NCBI RefSeq assembly: GCF_004153455.1
Contig: NZ_SDQE01000003.1
Coordinates: forward strand, 62,001 to 126,000
Reading direction: 5' to 3'
Origin: Allopusillimonas ginsengisoli
GTDB lineage: Bacteria > Pseudomonadota > Gammaproteobacteria > Burkholderiales > Burkholderiaceae_B
Length of the DNA: 64,000 bases
Both the position numbers and the translations under genes were made by a program. This document shows, piece by piece, positions 9,261 through 19,871 of the stretch (within the stretch, counting starts at the first letter, position 1; every line of letters begins with the position of its first letter). Under the pieces are notes generated by a model that did no database searches, was not told the DNA's origin, and saw only the letters and a list, made by a program, of their open reading frames with translations.

Positions 9261-10238
9261 TCAACCCGATGCGCGCAAGGCTTGATCGGACAACTCCTGT
9301 CCGAAGCAGCGCTGATAATACTCGGCGACAACACCACGCTCGGCCTCATCGCACTTGTTCAGGAAAGACAGGCGGAAGGCCAGCCCCGGATCAGTGAAGA
9401 TCTGGATATTCTCCGCCCAGGTAATCACCGTGCGGGGCGACATCAGCGTAGACAAGTCGCCTACTTCGAAGCCTTTTCGGGTGAGGTTGGCAACGCCTAT
9501 CATGGCACGAATGAGCTCGCGCCCTCGCGCGTCGTCCATCGCCGGTACGCGCGCGGCAATGATATCGAGCTCGTCCTCGGGGTCAAGGTAGTTAAGCGCG
9601 GCGACAATATTCCATCGATCCAGTTGGGCGTGATTGAGTAGTTGCGTGCCCTGATATAGTCCGCTGGCGTTGCCCAGGCCCAGGGTGTTGGAGGTCGCGA
9701 ACATCCTGAACTGCTCATGCGGCGTAATCACCCGATTCTGATCCAGGAGCGTAAACCGGCCATCCCGCTCCAGAATGCGCTGGATCACAAACATGACGTC
9801 TGGACGCCCTGCATCATACTCATCCAGTATCAGTGCCACGGGCCGCTGCAGCGCCCAAGGCACGATGCCCTCCTGGAACTCGGTAACCTGCAGGCCGTCG
9901 CGCAATACAATTGCGTCCCGGCCCACCATATCAAGCCGGCTGATGTGCCCATCCAGGTTGACGCGCACACAGGGCCAGTTCAACCGGGCGGCAATCTGCT
10001 CAATATGCGTTGATTTGCCGGTGCCATGCAGGCCCTGCACCATCACGCGACGATTGCGCGCAAACCCCGCCAGAATGGCCAGCGTGACATCATGATTGAA
10101 GCGATAGGCATCGTCTATCTCGGGGACATGTTCATCGCGATCGACAAAGGCCGGAACCTGCAGATCCGTATCCAGGCCAAATACGGAGCGAACCGATATC
10201 TGGTGCATGGGGGGAGTGATGGGCAATACGTGAGTCAT
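9261..10238 (-). CDS. CobS-like AAA+ ATPase
   Basis: A 325-residue AAA+ ATPase of the CobS/MoxR group. Walker A is GLHGTGKST (about residues 69-77), Walker B is ALILDEYDAG, and a sensor-like ATSNT follows in FRMFATSNTLG. The start at 10238 is preceded by GAGAGGTG at 5 nt; the upstream in-frame codon at 10268 would overlap the IclR gene. It is immediately followed by the CobT-like gene with only 4 bases between stop and start. ATP hydrolysis here would remodel a partner presented by the VWA protein. Whether the target is a chelatase or another metalloenzyme is unknown. Confidence 0.78.
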   Translation of the reverse strand: MTHVLPITPPMHQISVRSVFGLDTDLQVPAFVDRDEHVPEIDDAYRFNHDVTLAILAGFARNRRVMVQGLHGTGKSTHIEQIAARLNWPCVRVNLDGHISRLDMVGRDAIVLRDGLQVTEFQEGIVPWALQRPVALILDEYDAGRPDVMFVIQRILERDGRFTLLDQNRVITPHEQFRMFATSNTLGLGNASGLYQGTQLLNHAQLDRWNIVAALNYLDPEDELDIIAARVPAMDDARGRELIRAMIGVANLTRKGFEVGDLSTLMSPRTVITWAENIQIFTDPGLAFRLSFLNKCDEAERGVVAEYYQRCFGQELSDQALRASG

Positions 10239-10254
10239 GTAGACACCTCTCTGG

Positions 10255-11070
10255 TCACGTTGGCTCAATAATGGGATGATTGGCGCTTTCGATTTCCGCC
10301 AGCGCTTGCGCAGCGCGCTGCAATGCGGGCAGGCATTGCAGCGATTTTTCGGCAGTCATGCGCATGATAGGGGCCTGAATCGCAACAGCCATATTGGATT
10401 TGCCCTGCGTCGAGGGCACCAACACGGCCACGCACAGCAGTCCAGGCAGGAACTCTTCGTCGTCGATGGCATAGCCATCGCGACGCACACGCTCCACTTC
10501 GAATTCCAGCTTTTCCATACTGGTGATCGTTTTTTCCGTGAACTTTTGGAACACCACGTGGGCCAGCAAGCGGCGGCGTTGCGAAGGCGCCATCTGCGTC
10601 AGAAACAGCTTGCCGCTCGCGGAACAATGCAATGGCACGCGCGAACCCGGATGCAAATAGAAACGCAGCGGCGCCAGCGTCTCCACACGGTCGAGATACA
10701 ATACCTCATCACCGGAACATGTAGTGATATTGCAGCTCTCTCCCACTTCCTCGACAAGTTGGCGCAAAACCGAATGCCGGGCGCCATGCACGGTGTTGTT
10801 CAGCAGCAGGTTCTCAGCCATGCGCCGAAGACGCAGACCGGTGCTGTACTGCCGTCCATCGCCGTCGCGCTGGATCATGCCCGCGCCTTCCAGTTGCTGG
10901 AGCATGCGATGCAGCGTGGGCTTGGGAAGGCCCAGCTCATCCACCAGACTCTGCAACGAAAAATACTGGTCTTTCTGGGCGATGACTTCCAGCAAGGCGA
11001 ATAAACGCATTGTTGGCGTATTGCCATCAATCTTCAGTTCACTTGATATTTGTTGTGGACGTGCGGCCAT
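10255..11070 (-). CDS. IclR-family transcriptional regulator
   Basis: A 271-residue IclR-type regulator: N-terminal winged helix (residues about 20-85, FSLQSLVDELGLPKPTLHRMLQQLE) and a C-terminal effector domain (about 95-260) containing the usual LHCSASGKLFL segment. It ends 16 bp before the CobS-like start and is divergent from thiO. The effector is unknown; the adjacent CobS/CobT-like genes on the same strand or thiO across the 65-bp gap are the nearest candidates. An inverted repeat in that gap could be an autoregulatory operator. Confidence 0.85.
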   Translation of the reverse strand: MAARPQQISSELKIDGNTPTMRLFALLEVIAQKDQYFSLQSLVDELGLPKPTLHRMLQQLEGAGMIQRDGDGRQYSTGLRLRRMAENLLLNNTVHGARHSVLRQLVEEVGESCNITTCSGDEVLYLDRVETLAPLRFYLHPGSRVPLHCSASGKLFLTQMAPSQRRRLLAHVVFQKFTEKTITSMEKLEFEVERVRRDGYAIDDEEFLPGLLCVAVLVPSTQGKSNMAVAIQAPIMRMTAEKSLQCLPALQRAAQALAEIESANHPIIEPT

Positions 11071-11082
11071 GATCGCTCTATA

Positions 11083-11099
11083 TTCCAGTTATAGGAATG
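11083..11099. promoter_or_regulatory. Candidate IclR operator (inverted repeat)
   Basis: ATTCC-AGTTATA-GGAAT, arms 11083-11087 and 11095-11099, lies in the short space between the IclR gene and thiO. IclR proteins bind inverted repeats near their own promoters. Assignment is by position only. Confidence 0.4.
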
Positions 11100-11135
11100 A
11101 ATTGTACCGTTTTTTATAACATTTGGACGAAAAAA

Positions 11136-12206
11136 ATGCACATCGGGATTGCTGGCGCCGGCGTACTCGGCCGCCTGCTCGCTTATTTGCTCACGCAGCA
11201 AGGCCAACAGGTCTCTGTATTTGACCCTGCGGACGGCCCCACCGGGCGGGGTGCGGCCGGCTGGACTGCGGCAGGCATGCTCACGCCCACTGCAGAGCTG
11301 GAATGCGCCGATATGGGTGTGTTCAACCAGGGTGTGCGTTCCCTCGACCTATGGTCCCAAATCATACCTGCCCTGCCTGGGCAAGTGTCGTTTTCACGCG
11401 AAGGCAGCCTGCTGCTGGCCCACCGCCACGACCATGGCTCTGCCCAGCGCACCGTCAGCCTGCTTGCTGACAAAGCCCCCCATGATTACAAGCCGGTCAG
11501 CCTGCCGCTCACCGACCTTGCTCAACTCGAGCCGGACATCCACGGGCCTGCCATGGCCTGGATGCTGCCCCACGAAGGCCTGCTCAATTCCGTCGAAACC
11601 ATGATCGGACTGTACGAGGGTGCAACGCGTGCGCAGTGGCATTGGGGCCAGCGCATTGCGCGCGTCGAACCAGGCATCCTCGCCAGCGATTCCCAGGTCT
11701 GGGAGTTCGATCATGTGTTTGACGTGCGCGGCCTGGGTCAACGTTTGCCCGATGCCCCCGACCTTGGCAACGAACGCTCCTGCCGCAATGTGCGTGGCGT
11801 GCGCGGCGAGATCTTCTGGCTGCACGCACCGGGCGTGCGTCTGCATCGACCGGTGCGTCTTATGCACCCCCGCCACCGGGTATACGTCGTGCCGCGTCGA
11901 GGTGATATCATCGTTGTTGGCGCCAGCGAAATCGAAAGCGAAGATCGCTCTCCCGTTTCGCTGCGCAGCACAGTAGAATTGCTGGCTGCGGCGCACAGCA
12001 TGTTGCCGGCGCTTTCCGAAGCGCGGGTGGTGCACACTGAAACCAATTTACGCCCCGCCCTGGTCGACAACCTGCCGCGCATCGAACAAGAGGCAGGCCT
12101 GACGCGCATCAACGGCCTGTTCCGCCATGGCTGGCTGATTGCGCCCGCAGTCGTCGACGAAGCCTTGGCGCAGGCATTTAACAATGGCCCCTTAATCCGG
12201 TCCTAG
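11136..12206 (+). CDS. thiO: Glycine oxidase ThiO (thiamine thiazole synthesis)
   Basis: A 356-residue FAD-dependent glycine/D-amino-acid oxidase. The N-terminal dinucleotide motif is [17 protein letters not shown], followed by the typical [15 protein letters not shown] substrate-domain entry. It oxidises glycine to iminoglycine (dehydroglycine), the ThiG substrate. The assignment to ThiO rather than another DAO enzyme rests on thiS and thiG directly downstream. I chose the ATG at 11136; an earlier in-frame codon at 11097 would run back into the intergenic promoter region. The 65 bp upstream is too short for a TPP riboswitch. Confidence 0.88.
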   Translation: MHIGIAGAGVLGRLLAYLLTQQGQQVSVFDPADGPTGRGAAGWTAAGMLTPTAELECADMGVFNQGVRSLDLWSQIIPALPGQVSFSREGSLLLAHRHDHGSAQRTVSLLADKAPHDYKPVSLPLTDLAQLEPDIHGPAMAWMLPHEGLLNSVETMIGLYEGATRAQWHWGQRIARVEPGILASDSQVWEFDHVFDVRGLGQRLPDAPDLGNERSCRNVRGVRGEIFWLHAPGVRLHRPVRLMHPRHRVYVVPRRGDIIVVGASEIESEDRSPVSLRSTVELLAAAHSMLPALSEARVVHTETNLRPALVDNLPRIEQEAGLTRINGLFRHGWLIAPAVVDEALAQAFNNGPLIRS

Positions 12207-12212
12207 GCCACT

Positions 12213-12434
12213 ATGAGCATCATCAGAATATTTTTCAACGGGCAGGCACACGACGTCGACCAGGGGCTCACCCTCGACGCCGCACTGCACACCTACGCCC
12301 AGAAATCCATCGAAGCGGGCGACCCCATCGCCACCGCCGTCAACGGCCGCCATGTGTCCAGACAGGCACGCAGCAGCGTGATTCTGGCCGACCAGGACGC
12401 CATCACTACATTCGAACCCATTACCGGAGGCTAA
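12213..12434 (+). CDS. thiS: Sulfur carrier protein ThiS
   Basis: A 73-residue ubiquitin-like sulfur carrier ending in Gly-Gly (EPITGG), which is adenylated and thiocarboxylated to donate sulfur to ThiG. Slightly longer than the common 65-residue form. It lies 6 nt after thiO and 5 nt before thiG, a compact translationally linked operon. Confidence 0.92.
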   Translation: MSIIRIFFNGQAHDVDQGLTLDAALHTYAQKSIEAGDPIATAVNGRHVSRQARSSVILADQDAITTFEPITGG

Positions 12435-12439
12435 CCCAG

Positions 12440-13252
12440 ATGTCCTGGTCCATTGCCGGCATAACGCTGGAAAGCCGTTTTTTTCTCGGTACGGCGGGTT
12501 ACCCCTCACCCCTGGTGCTCGAACAAGCCATCCAGGCGTCGGGAGCGCAGGTCGTCACCGTAGGCTTGAAGCGCCAAATGGCGCAAAGCGGCAGCGCGAA
12601 GGGAGGGGGCGATGAGGCGTCCTCAAACGGCGGGCAGTCTTTCTTTCGGCTGATCAAGCAAAGTGGCGCCCACCTGCTGCCCAATACGGCTGGCTGCCAC
12701 ACGGCCGCCGAGGCCATCGCACTGGCGCATATGGCTCGCGAGGTCTTCGACACCCGCTGGCTCAAGCTTGAAGTCATCGGGGATCAATACACTTTGCAGC
12801 CCGACCCTTTCGAGCTGGTCCGTGCCGCCACCGAGCTGGTCAAGGCAGGTTTCGAAGTATTCCCGTACTGTACGGATGATCTGGTCACGTGCCAGCGCTT
12901 GCTGGATGCCGGCTGCCGCGTTCTCATGCCTTGGGGAGCCCCCATCGGTTCGGGCCAGGGTCTGATCAACCCTTATGCGCTGCGCACCCTGCGCGACCGC
13001 ATTACGGATGTCCCGCTCATCATCGATGCAGGCATCGGATCGCCCATGGACGCCATGCAGGCCATGGAGCTCGGCTTTGACGCTGTATTGCTCAATTCGG
13101 CAGTCTCGCAGGCGCACGACCCGGTGCTCATGGCCGAAGCCTTCAAGCTGGCAATCGAGGGCGGCCGCAAAGCCTGGCAAGCCGGTATCATGGCGGAACA
13201 GGATATGGCCGTGGCCACCACACCTGTCACCGGACGGCCGTTTGTGCTGTAG
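12440..13252 (+). CDS. thiG: Thiazole synthase ThiG
   Basis: A 270-residue TIM-barrel thiazole synthase that condenses 1-deoxy-D-xylulose 5-phosphate, dehydroglycine and ThiS thiocarboxylate. Recognisable blocks are [13 protein letters not shown] near the N-terminus, [29 protein letters not shown] with the imine-forming lysine region, and [14 protein letters not shown] 12-residue Gly/Ser/Ala-rich stretch around residues 50-62 looks like a lineage-specific loop insertion. thiE does not follow, so the pathway is completed elsewhere. Confidence 0.94.
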   Translation: MSWSIAGITLESRFFLGTAGYPSPLVLEQAIQASGAQVVTVGLKRQMAQSGSAKGGGDEASSNGGQSFFRLIKQSGAHLLPNTAGCHTAAEAIALAHMAREVFDTRWLKLEVIGDQYTLQPDPFELVRAATELVKAGFEVFPYCTDDLVTCQRLLDAGCRVLMPWGAPIGSGQGLINPYALRTLRDRITDVPLIIDAGIGSPMDAMQAMELGFDAVLLNSAVSQAHDPVLMAEAFKLAIEGGRKAWQAGIMAEQDMAVATTPVTGRPFVL

Positions 13253-13296
13253 TACACCAATGCAAGCTTAGCCGCCGCCAGTGGTACGCAGCCTAG

Positions 13297-13650
13297 AGCC
13301 GCTCAGGCTTGAGCAAGGCCTATTCGCGCAAGACTGGCGTCAAAGCACAATGGAATTACTGGTGGTCACCCCGATGGCAGTCGCTGGCCGCGTGGGAATA
13401 TGGGCGTCAGAAGCATCGCACGCGCACCCATCTGGACCACCGTGGCCATTTGGCCAGCCTGTCTTTCTTGTTCTATCCCACCGACAGCCAGTACTGGCTG
13501 TTCGGCCATGACATCCAGGTGCAGACTGGCACCAGGGATGCCAGTGACAGCTTTCAACAAGTGGGCCTGCGCGCGGCGTGGGGACAGACTTGGACATCGG
13601 GGTTGGGCTCGCGTATCAATGCGCAGATCAACACCGATACCCATTTCTGA
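13297..13650 (+). pseudogene. Remnant of an outer-membrane beta-barrel protein
   Basis: About 117 codons of open frame begin straight after an in-frame TAG at 13294 with no credible start; only a TTG at 13309 is available. The translation has alternating aromatic/polar strands typical of an outer-membrane barrel (WNYWWSPRWQSLAAWEYG, SFLFYPTDSQYWLFGHDIQV) and ends in a C-terminal Phe (NTDTHF). The strand pattern resembles Slam/DUF560-type barrels, but I cannot confirm that. The N-terminal bulk of such a protein is missing, so I read this as a 5'-deleted remnant downstream of thiG, possibly where thiE once stood. Confidence 0.5.
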
Positions 13651-13670
13651 GCTCTCGCCAAACCGGAACA

Positions 13671-13706
13671 AAAAAAGCCAGCCAACATATCGTGGCTGGC
13701 TTTCTT
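13671..13706. terminator. Bidirectional terminator downstream of typA
   Basis: GCCAGCCA (13677-13684), 8-nt loop, TGGCTGGC (13693-13700), with TTTCTT on the plus side and a run of at least six Ts on the minus side. It ends the rimP-to-typA operon and any plus-strand readthrough from thiG. Confidence 0.85.
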
Positions 13707-13751
13707 GGCATCAGGACATTTGCCCGCGCCACGCCCTGGCAGGGCACCCTG

Positions 13752-15572
13752 CTACTGGGCTTCGCGCGCCATGCGGCGACGCTCGTGCTCCTGCAAATAC
13801 CGCTTGCGCAGACGAATGGACTTGGGTGTGACCTCCACCAGCTCATCATCCGAAATAAACTCGACCGCGTACTCCAGCGACATGCGGATGGGCGGCACCA
13901 AATCAATGTGTTCGTCCTTGCTGGTGGTACGGATATTGGTGAGCTTCTTTTCCTTGATGGGGTTGACCACGAGATCGTTGTCCCGGCTGTGAATGCCAAT
14001 AATCATGCCTTCATACAGCGCTTCGCCAGGGCTGACAAACATACGCCCGCGATCTTGCAGCTTCCATAATGCGTACGCCACAGCCGCACCGTCGTCCTGA
14101 CTGATAAGCACGCCGTTGCGGCGTTCGCCAACGCCACCTTCGCGCATCGGCGCGTAGTCGTCAAAAATATGGCTCATCAGGCCAGTTCCGCGAGTAAGGG
14201 TGAGAAACTCGCTTTGGAAACCAATCAGGCCACGGGCAGGAATACGGTACTCGAGGCGGGTACGGCCACGCCCGTCAGCCTGCATATCCTGCAGATCGCC
14301 CTTGCGGCGGCCCAACTCTTCCATGACTGCGCCCTGGTGTCCGTCTTCAACATCCACGGTCAACAGCTCATAGGGTTCATTGCGTACGCCGTCAATTTCC
14401 TTGATCAGTACTTGCGGGCGCGAAACAGCCAGCTCGTAGCCTTCGCGGCGCATGTTTTCGATCAGAATCGTAAGATGCAATTCGCCCCGTCCGCGAACTT
14501 CGAACACCATGTCGTCATCGGTGGGGTTCACGCGCAACGCCACGTTGGACTTGAGTTCTCTCTCGAGCCGATCGCGCAGTTGACGGCTTGTGACGAACTT
14601 GCCTTCGCGGCCCGCCAATGGCGACGAATTGACCATGAAATTCATGGTCAGGGTCGGCTCGTCGATGCGCAGCATGGGCAGCGCTTCTTGCACGGCGGGA
14701 TCCATGAGCGTGCACCCTATCCCGATATCCTCGATACCGTTGATGAGTACGATATCTCCGGCCTGCGCCTCATCGACCAGAACGCGCTCCAGGCCGTGAA
14801 ACTGCAGTACCTGGTTGATACGGCCCTTGAAAGACTCCCCTTCTGGTCCAAACTTGACGACAACATCCTGGCCCGCCCTCACCTTGCCGCGATTGACCCG
14901 GCCAATGCCGATCTTGCCGACGTAGCTGCTGTAATCCAGCGAGATGATCTGCAGTTGCAGGGCACCATTGACGTCGTCTTCGCGCTGAGGAACATATTTA
15001 AGTATGGCTTCGAACAACGAGCGCATATCGCCTTCACGCACATCGTCGGTCAGTCCCGCATAGCCTGCCAGCCCAGAGGCAAAAATCACAGGAAAGTCGA
15101 GCTGTTCTTCGGTGGCGCCAAGCTTGTCAAACAGATCGAAGGTGGCATTGATGACGTGATCTGGCCGGGCGCCCGGACGGTCGATTTTGTTCACAACCAC
15201 GATGGGCTTCAGGCCCAGGGCCAGTGCCTTGCGGGTAACGAATCGCGTCTGGGGCATGGGGCCTTCGACTGCGTCCACCAGCAGCAGCACGCCATCCACC
15301 ATGGACAGCACACGCTCCACCTCGCCGCCAAAGTCGGCGTGACCCGGGGTGTCGATGATGTTGATGTGTGTGCCTTCGTATTCGACCGCACAGTTTTTGG
15401 AAAGAATCGTGATGCCGCGTTCTTTCTCGATATCGCCCGAATCCATTACACGCTCGGATACTTGCTGGTTGTCACGGAATGTGCCGGACTGACGCAGCAG
15501 TTGGTCGACCAGGGTAGTCTTGCCGTGGTCGACGTGGGCGATGATCGCCACATTGCGCAAAGCGCGATTCAT
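13752..15572 (-). CDS. typA: Ribosome-associated GTPase TypA/BipA
   Basis: A 606-residue translational GTPase of the EF-G superfamily, important in ribosome assembly and stress adaptation. G1 [16 protein letters not shown]3 [16 protein letters not shown] and G4 NKIDR are all present in the first 140 residues. The C-terminal BipA-specific domain shows [17 protein letters not shown]. Length is normal. Its ATG overlaps the truB stop by four bases (ATGA), making it the last gene of the rimP operon. A strong terminator follows. Confidence 0.97.
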   Translation of the reverse strand: MNRALRNVAIIAHVDHGKTTLVDQLLRQSGTFRDNQQVSERVMDSGDIEKERGITILSKNCAVEYEGTHINIIDTPGHADFGGEVERVLSMVDGVLLLVDAVEGPMPQTRFVTRKALALGLKPIVVVNKIDRPGARPDHVINATFDLFDKLGATEEQLDFPVIFASGLAGYAGLTDDVREGDMRSLFEAILKYVPQREDDVNGALQLQIISLDYSSYVGKIGIGRVNRGKVRAGQDVVVKFGPEGESFKGRINQVLQFHGLERVLVDEAQAGDIVLINGIEDIGIGCTLMDPAVQEALPMLRIDEPTLTMNFMVNSSPLAGREGKFVTSRQLRDRLERELKSNVALRVNPTDDDMVFEVRGRGELHLTILIENMRREGYELAVSRPQVLIKEIDGVRNEPYELLTVDVEDGHQGAVMEELGRRKGDLQDMQADGRGRTRLEYRIPARGLIGFQSEFLTLTRGTGLMSHIFDDYAPMREGGVGERRNGVLISQDDGAAVAYALWKLQDRGRMFVSPGEALYEGMIIGIHSRDNDLVVNPIKEKKLTNIRTTSKDEHIDLVPPIRMSLEYAVEFISDDELVEVTPKSIRLRKRYLQEHERRRMAREAQ

Positions 15573-16324
15573 AGTTCTTCCTTCTGTTTGATAGTTGCTG
15601 GCAGGAGGCCGGCGGGCACAGCATCAAGCGGTATCAAGACGGACTGCGGTCCGGACATGGCCTGGAGGGCTTCAAGCCCTATGGCGTCTTCGACGACAAA
15701 GGGCCCTACCCGCGTGCGCCGCAGCGCTGCCAGATGGGCATGGCATCCGAGCACTCGCCCGATGTCCTGGGCCAGAGTGCGTATATACGTGCCTTTGCTG
15801 CATTCCACGAAAACATCTGCGCGCAGCCCTTCGAGCCGCAGCAGTTCAAGCTTGTGAATCAACACCCGCCGAGGCGGCCTTTCGAGCTCGATGCCTTGCC
15901 GTGCATACTTGTACAACGGCTTGCCATCGCGTTTCAGCGCCGAATGCATGGGCGGAATCTGCTCGATTTCGCCCCGGAAGCGCGTCAGCACGGACTCGAG
16001 CTCCGCATGTGCAATACCCGTGAAACCTGCGTCCGCCGTCGCGACAATATTGCCGGTCAAGTCTCCGCTGTCAGTCTCTTCACCGAACTGAAGGGTTGCG
16101 ACATAACCTTTGTCGGCCTCGAGCATGCTGCCCGAAATTTTGGTCGCCTTGCCCAGGCAACATACCAGCAGCCCGGTTGCAAACGGATCGAGCGTGCCGG
16201 TATGGCCCGCCTTGCGGGCATCCAGCGCGCGCTTGGCGCGCTGCAGCGCGTGGTTGCTGGATAGTCCTTCTGGTTTGTCCAGCAACAGGACACCGTCGAG
16301 CATCTGCCCGCGTCGGGAAGCCAT
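15569..16324 (-). CDS. truB: tRNA pseudouridine(55) synthase TruB
   Basis: A 251-residue pseudouridine synthase making U55 in the tRNA T loop. The catalytic aspartate is in [14 protein letters not shown] (about D48); [18 protein letters not shown] and [13 protein letters not shown] are the other family blocks. The C-terminal PUA region is short compared with E. coli TruB (314 residues), a common variation. It overlaps typA by 4 bp and starts 32 bp after rbfA. Confidence 0.95.
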   Translation of the reverse strand: MASRRGQMLDGVLLLDKPEGLSSNHALQRAKRALDARKAGHTGTLDPFATGLLVCCLGKATKISGSMLEADKGYVATLQFGEETDSGDLTGNIVATADAGFTGIAHAELESVLTRFRGEIEQIPPMHSALKRDGKPLYKYARQGIELERPPRRVLIHKLELLRLEGLRADVFVECSKGTYIRTLAQDIGRVLGCHAHLAALRRTRVGPFVVEDAIGLEALQAMSGPQSVLIPLDAVPAGLLPATIKQKEEL

Positions 16325-16340
16325 CGTTCATGAATCCATG

Positions 16341-16366
16341 TAAAAACGACAGCCCCTTAGGGCTGT
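16341..16366 (-). terminator. Intra-operon hairpin at the rbfA stop codon
   Basis: ACAGCCC-TAAG-GGGCTGT on the minus strand, followed by CGTTTTT. The rbfA stop codon lies inside the loop. It looks like an intrinsic terminator or attenuator that would lower truB-typA expression relative to infB-rbfA; translation through rbfA would interfere with folding. Confidence 0.55.
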
Positions 16367-16767
16367 TCGTCGGGGTCCTCGGGTTCCGAGGGCTTGAAAG
16401 TTTCGTCGTTGGGGCGGTTGGCCCGATCGATAAGCCGCGACAGTTCAATGCCGCGGGCAAGCTGGTCATCGTGGATGAAGCGCAGCGTAGGGACGGTGTG
16501 AATATGCAGCAGCTTGAACAGCAACGAGTGGAGCCAGCCGGCTTTTTCGGTAAGCACGGCGGTGGCCGCCTCGGGCTCGGCGCCCATGACCGTAAAGTAC
16601 ACCTTGGCGTGCGCGTAGTCAGCCGACAGATCAACGCCTGTGAGCGTGATCAGGCCAGCGCGGGATACATCGACCTCGCGCTGTATGAGGCTGGCCAGAT
16701 CCTTCTGGATCTGGTCTGCCAGCCTCGTGTTGCGGCCCGGGTTGGGCTTGGATTTATGACGACCCAT
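16357..16767 (-). CDS. rbfA: Ribosome-binding factor A
   Basis: A 136-residue KH-like 30S maturation factor. It opens with a basic stretch and [20 protein letters not shown], then the conserved [13 protein letters not shown] segment and LRFIHDDQ near the end of the core. A short acidic tail rich in Asp, Glu and Pro closes it. It starts only 3 bp after the infB stop in the rimP operon. Confidence 0.95.
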   Translation of the reverse strand: MGRHKSKPNPGRNTRLADQIQKDLASLIQREVDVSRAGLITLTGVDLSADYAHAKVYFTVMGAEPEAATAVLTEKAGWLHSLLFKLLHIHTVPTLRFIHDDQLARGIELSRLIDRANRPNDETFKPSEPEDPDEQP

Positions 16768-16770
16768 AAT

Positions 16771-19700
16771 TTACAGTGTCCGGGCGATCTCTTTGATTTC
16801 GAAGAACTCAAGCTGATCGCCGATTTCGATGTCGTTGTTGCCCCTGAGGGTAATACCGCAATCAAAGCCAGACTTGACCTCCTTGACGTCATCCTTGAAG
16901 CGACGCAGCGATTCAAGCCCGCCCGTCCACTGGACCACGTGATTGCGCAGCAGACGTACCTGCGCATCGCGACGCACCACGCCGTCGATGACCATGCAGC
17001 CGGCAATATTGCCGATGCGAGACACGCTGAAGACTTCGCGGATTTCGGCGGTGCCGATGACTTCTTCGCGTTTCTCGGGCGCCAACATGCCGGACAACGC
17101 GTTGCGAACCTCGTCTACCGCATCGTAAATAATGTTGTAGTAACGCAGGTCGATGCCGTTGTTATCGGCAAGCTTCTTGGCGCTTTGTTCTGCACGTACG
17201 TTGAACCCGATAATGACGGCATGTGACGCAATGGCCAGGTTGACGTCGCTTTCGGAGATGCCCCCGACAGCGGCGTGCACGACCTGCACGCGGACTTCGT
17301 CGGTAGACAGTTTGACCAGGGAAGACACCAGTGCTTCCTGCGAGCCCTGAACGTCTGTCTTGACGATGAGCGCCAGGGTTTGCACACCGTCGCCAATGTT
17401 GTCGAACATGGACTCGAGCTTGGCGGCCTGCTGCTTGGCCAGCTTGACGTCGCGGAACTTGCCCTGACGAAACAGTGCGATCTCGCGGGCCTTGCGCTCG
17501 TCGACCATGCCAATGACCTCGTCTCCCGCGGCGGGAACTTCGGTCAGGCCCTGTATTTCGACAGGTATGGAAGGGCCAGCGCTGGTGATGGGCTTGCCGG
17601 ACTCGTTGAGCATGGCACGCACACGACCGTAGCTGGCGCCTGCCAAAATGGCATCGCCGCGCTTGAGCGTGCCGCTTTGAACCAGGACGGTAGCCACCGG
17701 GCCACGGCCTTTGTCCAGGCGGGCTTCGATGACAATCCCCTTGACCGGTGCGTCCACGGGCGCCTTGAGCTCGAGAATTTCGGCCTGCAACAGCACGTTT
17801 TCAAGCAAGTCGTCGATGCCTTCGCCGGTTTTGGCGGAGACACCGATAAAGGGCACATCGCCACCATACTCTTCGGGCACCACTTCTTCAGCGACCAGTT
17901 CCTGCTTGACGCGCTCGGGGTTGCCCTCGGGCTTGTCTATCTTGGTGATGGCGACGACCAGCGGCACATTGGCCGCCTTTGCGTGATGAATGGCTTCCTT
18001 GGTCTGGGGCATGACGCCATCATCAGCTGCCACCACCAGAATAACGATATCAGTGGCCTTGGTACCGCGGGCACGCATAGCCGTAAAGGCCTCGTGTCCC
18101 GGGGTATCCAGGAAGGTAACCATGCCGCGTTCGGTCTTGACGTTATACGCACCGATATGCTGCGTGATTCCGCCGGCTTCGCCCGATGCCACCTTGGTGC
18201 GACGCAGGTAATCCAGCAGCGAGGTCTTGCCGTGGTCGACGTGGCCCATCACGGTCACCACAGGAGCGCGCGCGACCGATTCTGCTTCTGGGCCTTCGAC
18301 CGTATCCAGGAAGGCTTCGGGATCATCCAGCTTGGCCGCAATGGCCTTGTGGCCCATTTCCTCGACCATAATCATGGCGGTTTCCTGATCCAGAACCTGA
18401 TTGATGGTGACCATCTGGCCCAGCTTCATGAGATGCTTGATGACCTCGGATGCCTTGATGGACATTTTGTGGGCGAGATCGGCGACGGAAATGGTTTCCG
18501 GCACGTGCACTTCGCGCGAGATGAACTCGACGGCCTGAACTTCCTTGCGTTCCGGTTGCGCATTGCGGCCGCGTCCACGGGCGCCCTTGCCGCCCTTGCC
18601 TGCCTTGCCGCCGGCCGCACGCCAGCCATCGCGGCTTGGTGCCGCTGGCGGGGCATCGGCCCGGGCTGCCGGCTTCTTGCGGCCGCTTTCGTCGGTCCAG
18701 GAAGAAGAAACCTCGGTTGCCTTGATGACTTTCTTGACCTCGCCGGTCGCCTTGGCGTCTTTCTTGCCTTTGGCGCCCGCAGGCTTGTGCAGCGTTCCGG
18801 AAATCCCTTGCGGATCGGGCTCGGGCGCTTTCAGAACCTTGCGTGGTCGATGCAGCATTTCACGCAGGGCAGCGGCTTCCGCCTCGGCAGCGCGCCGGGC
18901 GCGCTCACGATCCGGATCGCCCGCCGGCGCGGCGCGGCGCGTGCCGGGACGTTCAACCCGCGACGGGCTCTTCTCGCCTGGCTTGGCCGGACTGGCCTTG
19001 ACCGCCTCGGCCTGATCGGCGGGACTGTTCTTGGCTGGCGTATCGTCTTCTGCTTTGGCAGGCGCTTCCGCCTCGGCGGCAGGTGCGTCCTGCTCTGCCT
19101 CAGCCTGGGATACGGGTTCGGTCGCTGGCGTCTGGACAGCGTCAGCCTGCACCGGCGCAGCCGGCTCGGCGTTGTCAGCCGCCTCTACGTCGGGCTGAGC
19201 CGCCGGGGCCGCCTCTTGAGGCGCCGGCGCTGCACTGGCTGGAGCAGGGTCGGCGTCAGTGGCTTCGGCGGCCTGGGGCGGAACATCCGTCTCGGCCTCC
19301 GGGGACGCGACGGGCGACGCCGCTTCCGCCATGTCGACAGGCGTGCTGGTGCTTTCCGCGGGGGTTGCGGATGCGGCATCGGGCGCCGCAACGGCTGCAT
19401 CCACCTCGGCAGACGCTTGCTGCGCGATGTCGGGGACTGCATCGTCCTGCACTTCGACCTCGACGTCGGCTTCGGCCTGCGTTCTTGCCTCGGCCGCGAG
19501 CTCTGCGGGATCGCGCTTGACAAACACGCGCTTCTTGCGCACCTCTACCTGAATCGTGCGCGAACGGCCCGAGCCGTCAGCCTGCCGGATTTCGGAAGTC
19601 TGGCGACGAGTCAGCGTGATCTTCTTGCCCTCATTTCCACCATGAGCGCGACGCAGCGAATCAAGTAGTTTCGCCTTGTCCGCGTCGGTGACGACATCGT

Positions 19701-19803
19701 CGACCGACCTGAGTTCAACACCCGCGCCACGCAACTGCTCCAGCAGTACGTTCGCAGGCATTTTCAGTTCAACAGCGAACTGGGCGACGGTGTTACTTGG
19801 CAT
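16771..19803 (-). CDS. infB: Translation initiation factor IF-2
   Basis: A 1010-residue IF-2, longer than E. coli IF-2 (890). Residues 1-55 form the IF2_N module ([21 protein letters not shown]). About residues 90-420 are a low-complexity Ala/Glu/Pro- then Lys/Gly/Arg-rich linker. The G domain begins near residue 510 with [17 protein letters not shown], then [15 protein letters not shown] and [11 protein letters not shown], followed by domains II-IV with fMet-tRNA binding. The linker's repetitive DNA generates very long shadow reading frames on the other strand. Confidence 0.97.
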   Translation of the reverse strand: MPSNTVAQFAVELKMPANVLLEQLRGAGVELRSVDDVVTDADKAKLLDSLRRAHGGNEGKKITLTRRQTSEIRQADGSGRSRTIQVEVRKKRVFVKRDPAELAAEARTQAEADVEVEVQDDAVPDIAQQASAEVDAAVAAPDAASATPAESTSTPVDMAEAASPVASPEAETDVPPQAAEATDADPAPASAAPAPQEAAPAAQPDVEAADNAEPAAPVQADAVQTPATEPVSQAEAEQDAPAAEAEAPAKAEDDTPAKNSPADQAEAVKASPAKPGEKSPSRVERPGTRRAAPAGDPDRERARRAAEAEAAALREMLHRPRKVLKAPEPDPQGISGTLHKPAGAKGKKDAKATGEVKKVIKATEVSSSWTDESGRKKPAARADAPPAAPSRDGWRAAGGKAGKGGKGARGRGRNAQPERKEVQAVEFISREVHVPETISVADLAHKMSIKASEVIKHLMKLGQMVTINQVLDQETAMIMVEEMGHKAIAAKLDDPEAFLDTVEGPEAESVARAPVVTVMGHVDHGKTSLLDYLRRTKVASGEAGGITQHIGAYNVKTERGMVTFLDTPGHEAFTAMRARGTKATDIVILVVAADDGVMPQTKEAIHHAKAANVPLVVAITKIDKPEGNPERVKQELVAEEVVPEEYGGDVPFIGVSAKTGEGIDDLLENVLLQAEILELKAPVDAPVKGIVIEARLDKGRGPVATVLVQSGTLKRGDAILAGASYGRVRAMLNESGKPITSAGPSIPVEIQGLTEVPAAGDEVIGMVDERKAREIALFRQGKFRDVKLAKQQAAKLESMFDNIGDGVQTLALIVKTDVQGSQEALVSSLVKLSTDEVRVQVVHAAVGGISESDVNLAIASHAVIIGFNVRAEQSAKKLADNNGIDLRYYNIIYDAVDEVRNALSGMLAPEKREEVIGTAEIREVFSVSRIGNIAGCMVIDGVVRRDAQVRLLRNHVVQWTGGLESLRRFKDDVKEVKSGFDCGITLRGNNDIEIGDQLEFFEIKEIARTL

Positions 19804-19871
19804 TCGACTCTCTCTTGCTTTTTCAGCTACTTATTCAATAAACACACCCTGACTTGCACGGTACATATGCG

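Noticed and set aside
17275-19668. A 797-codon plus-strand open frame opposite infB
   Set aside because: It is antisense to the IF-2 linker and G domain; composition is a biased shadow of GC-rich coding DNA with no family resemblance.
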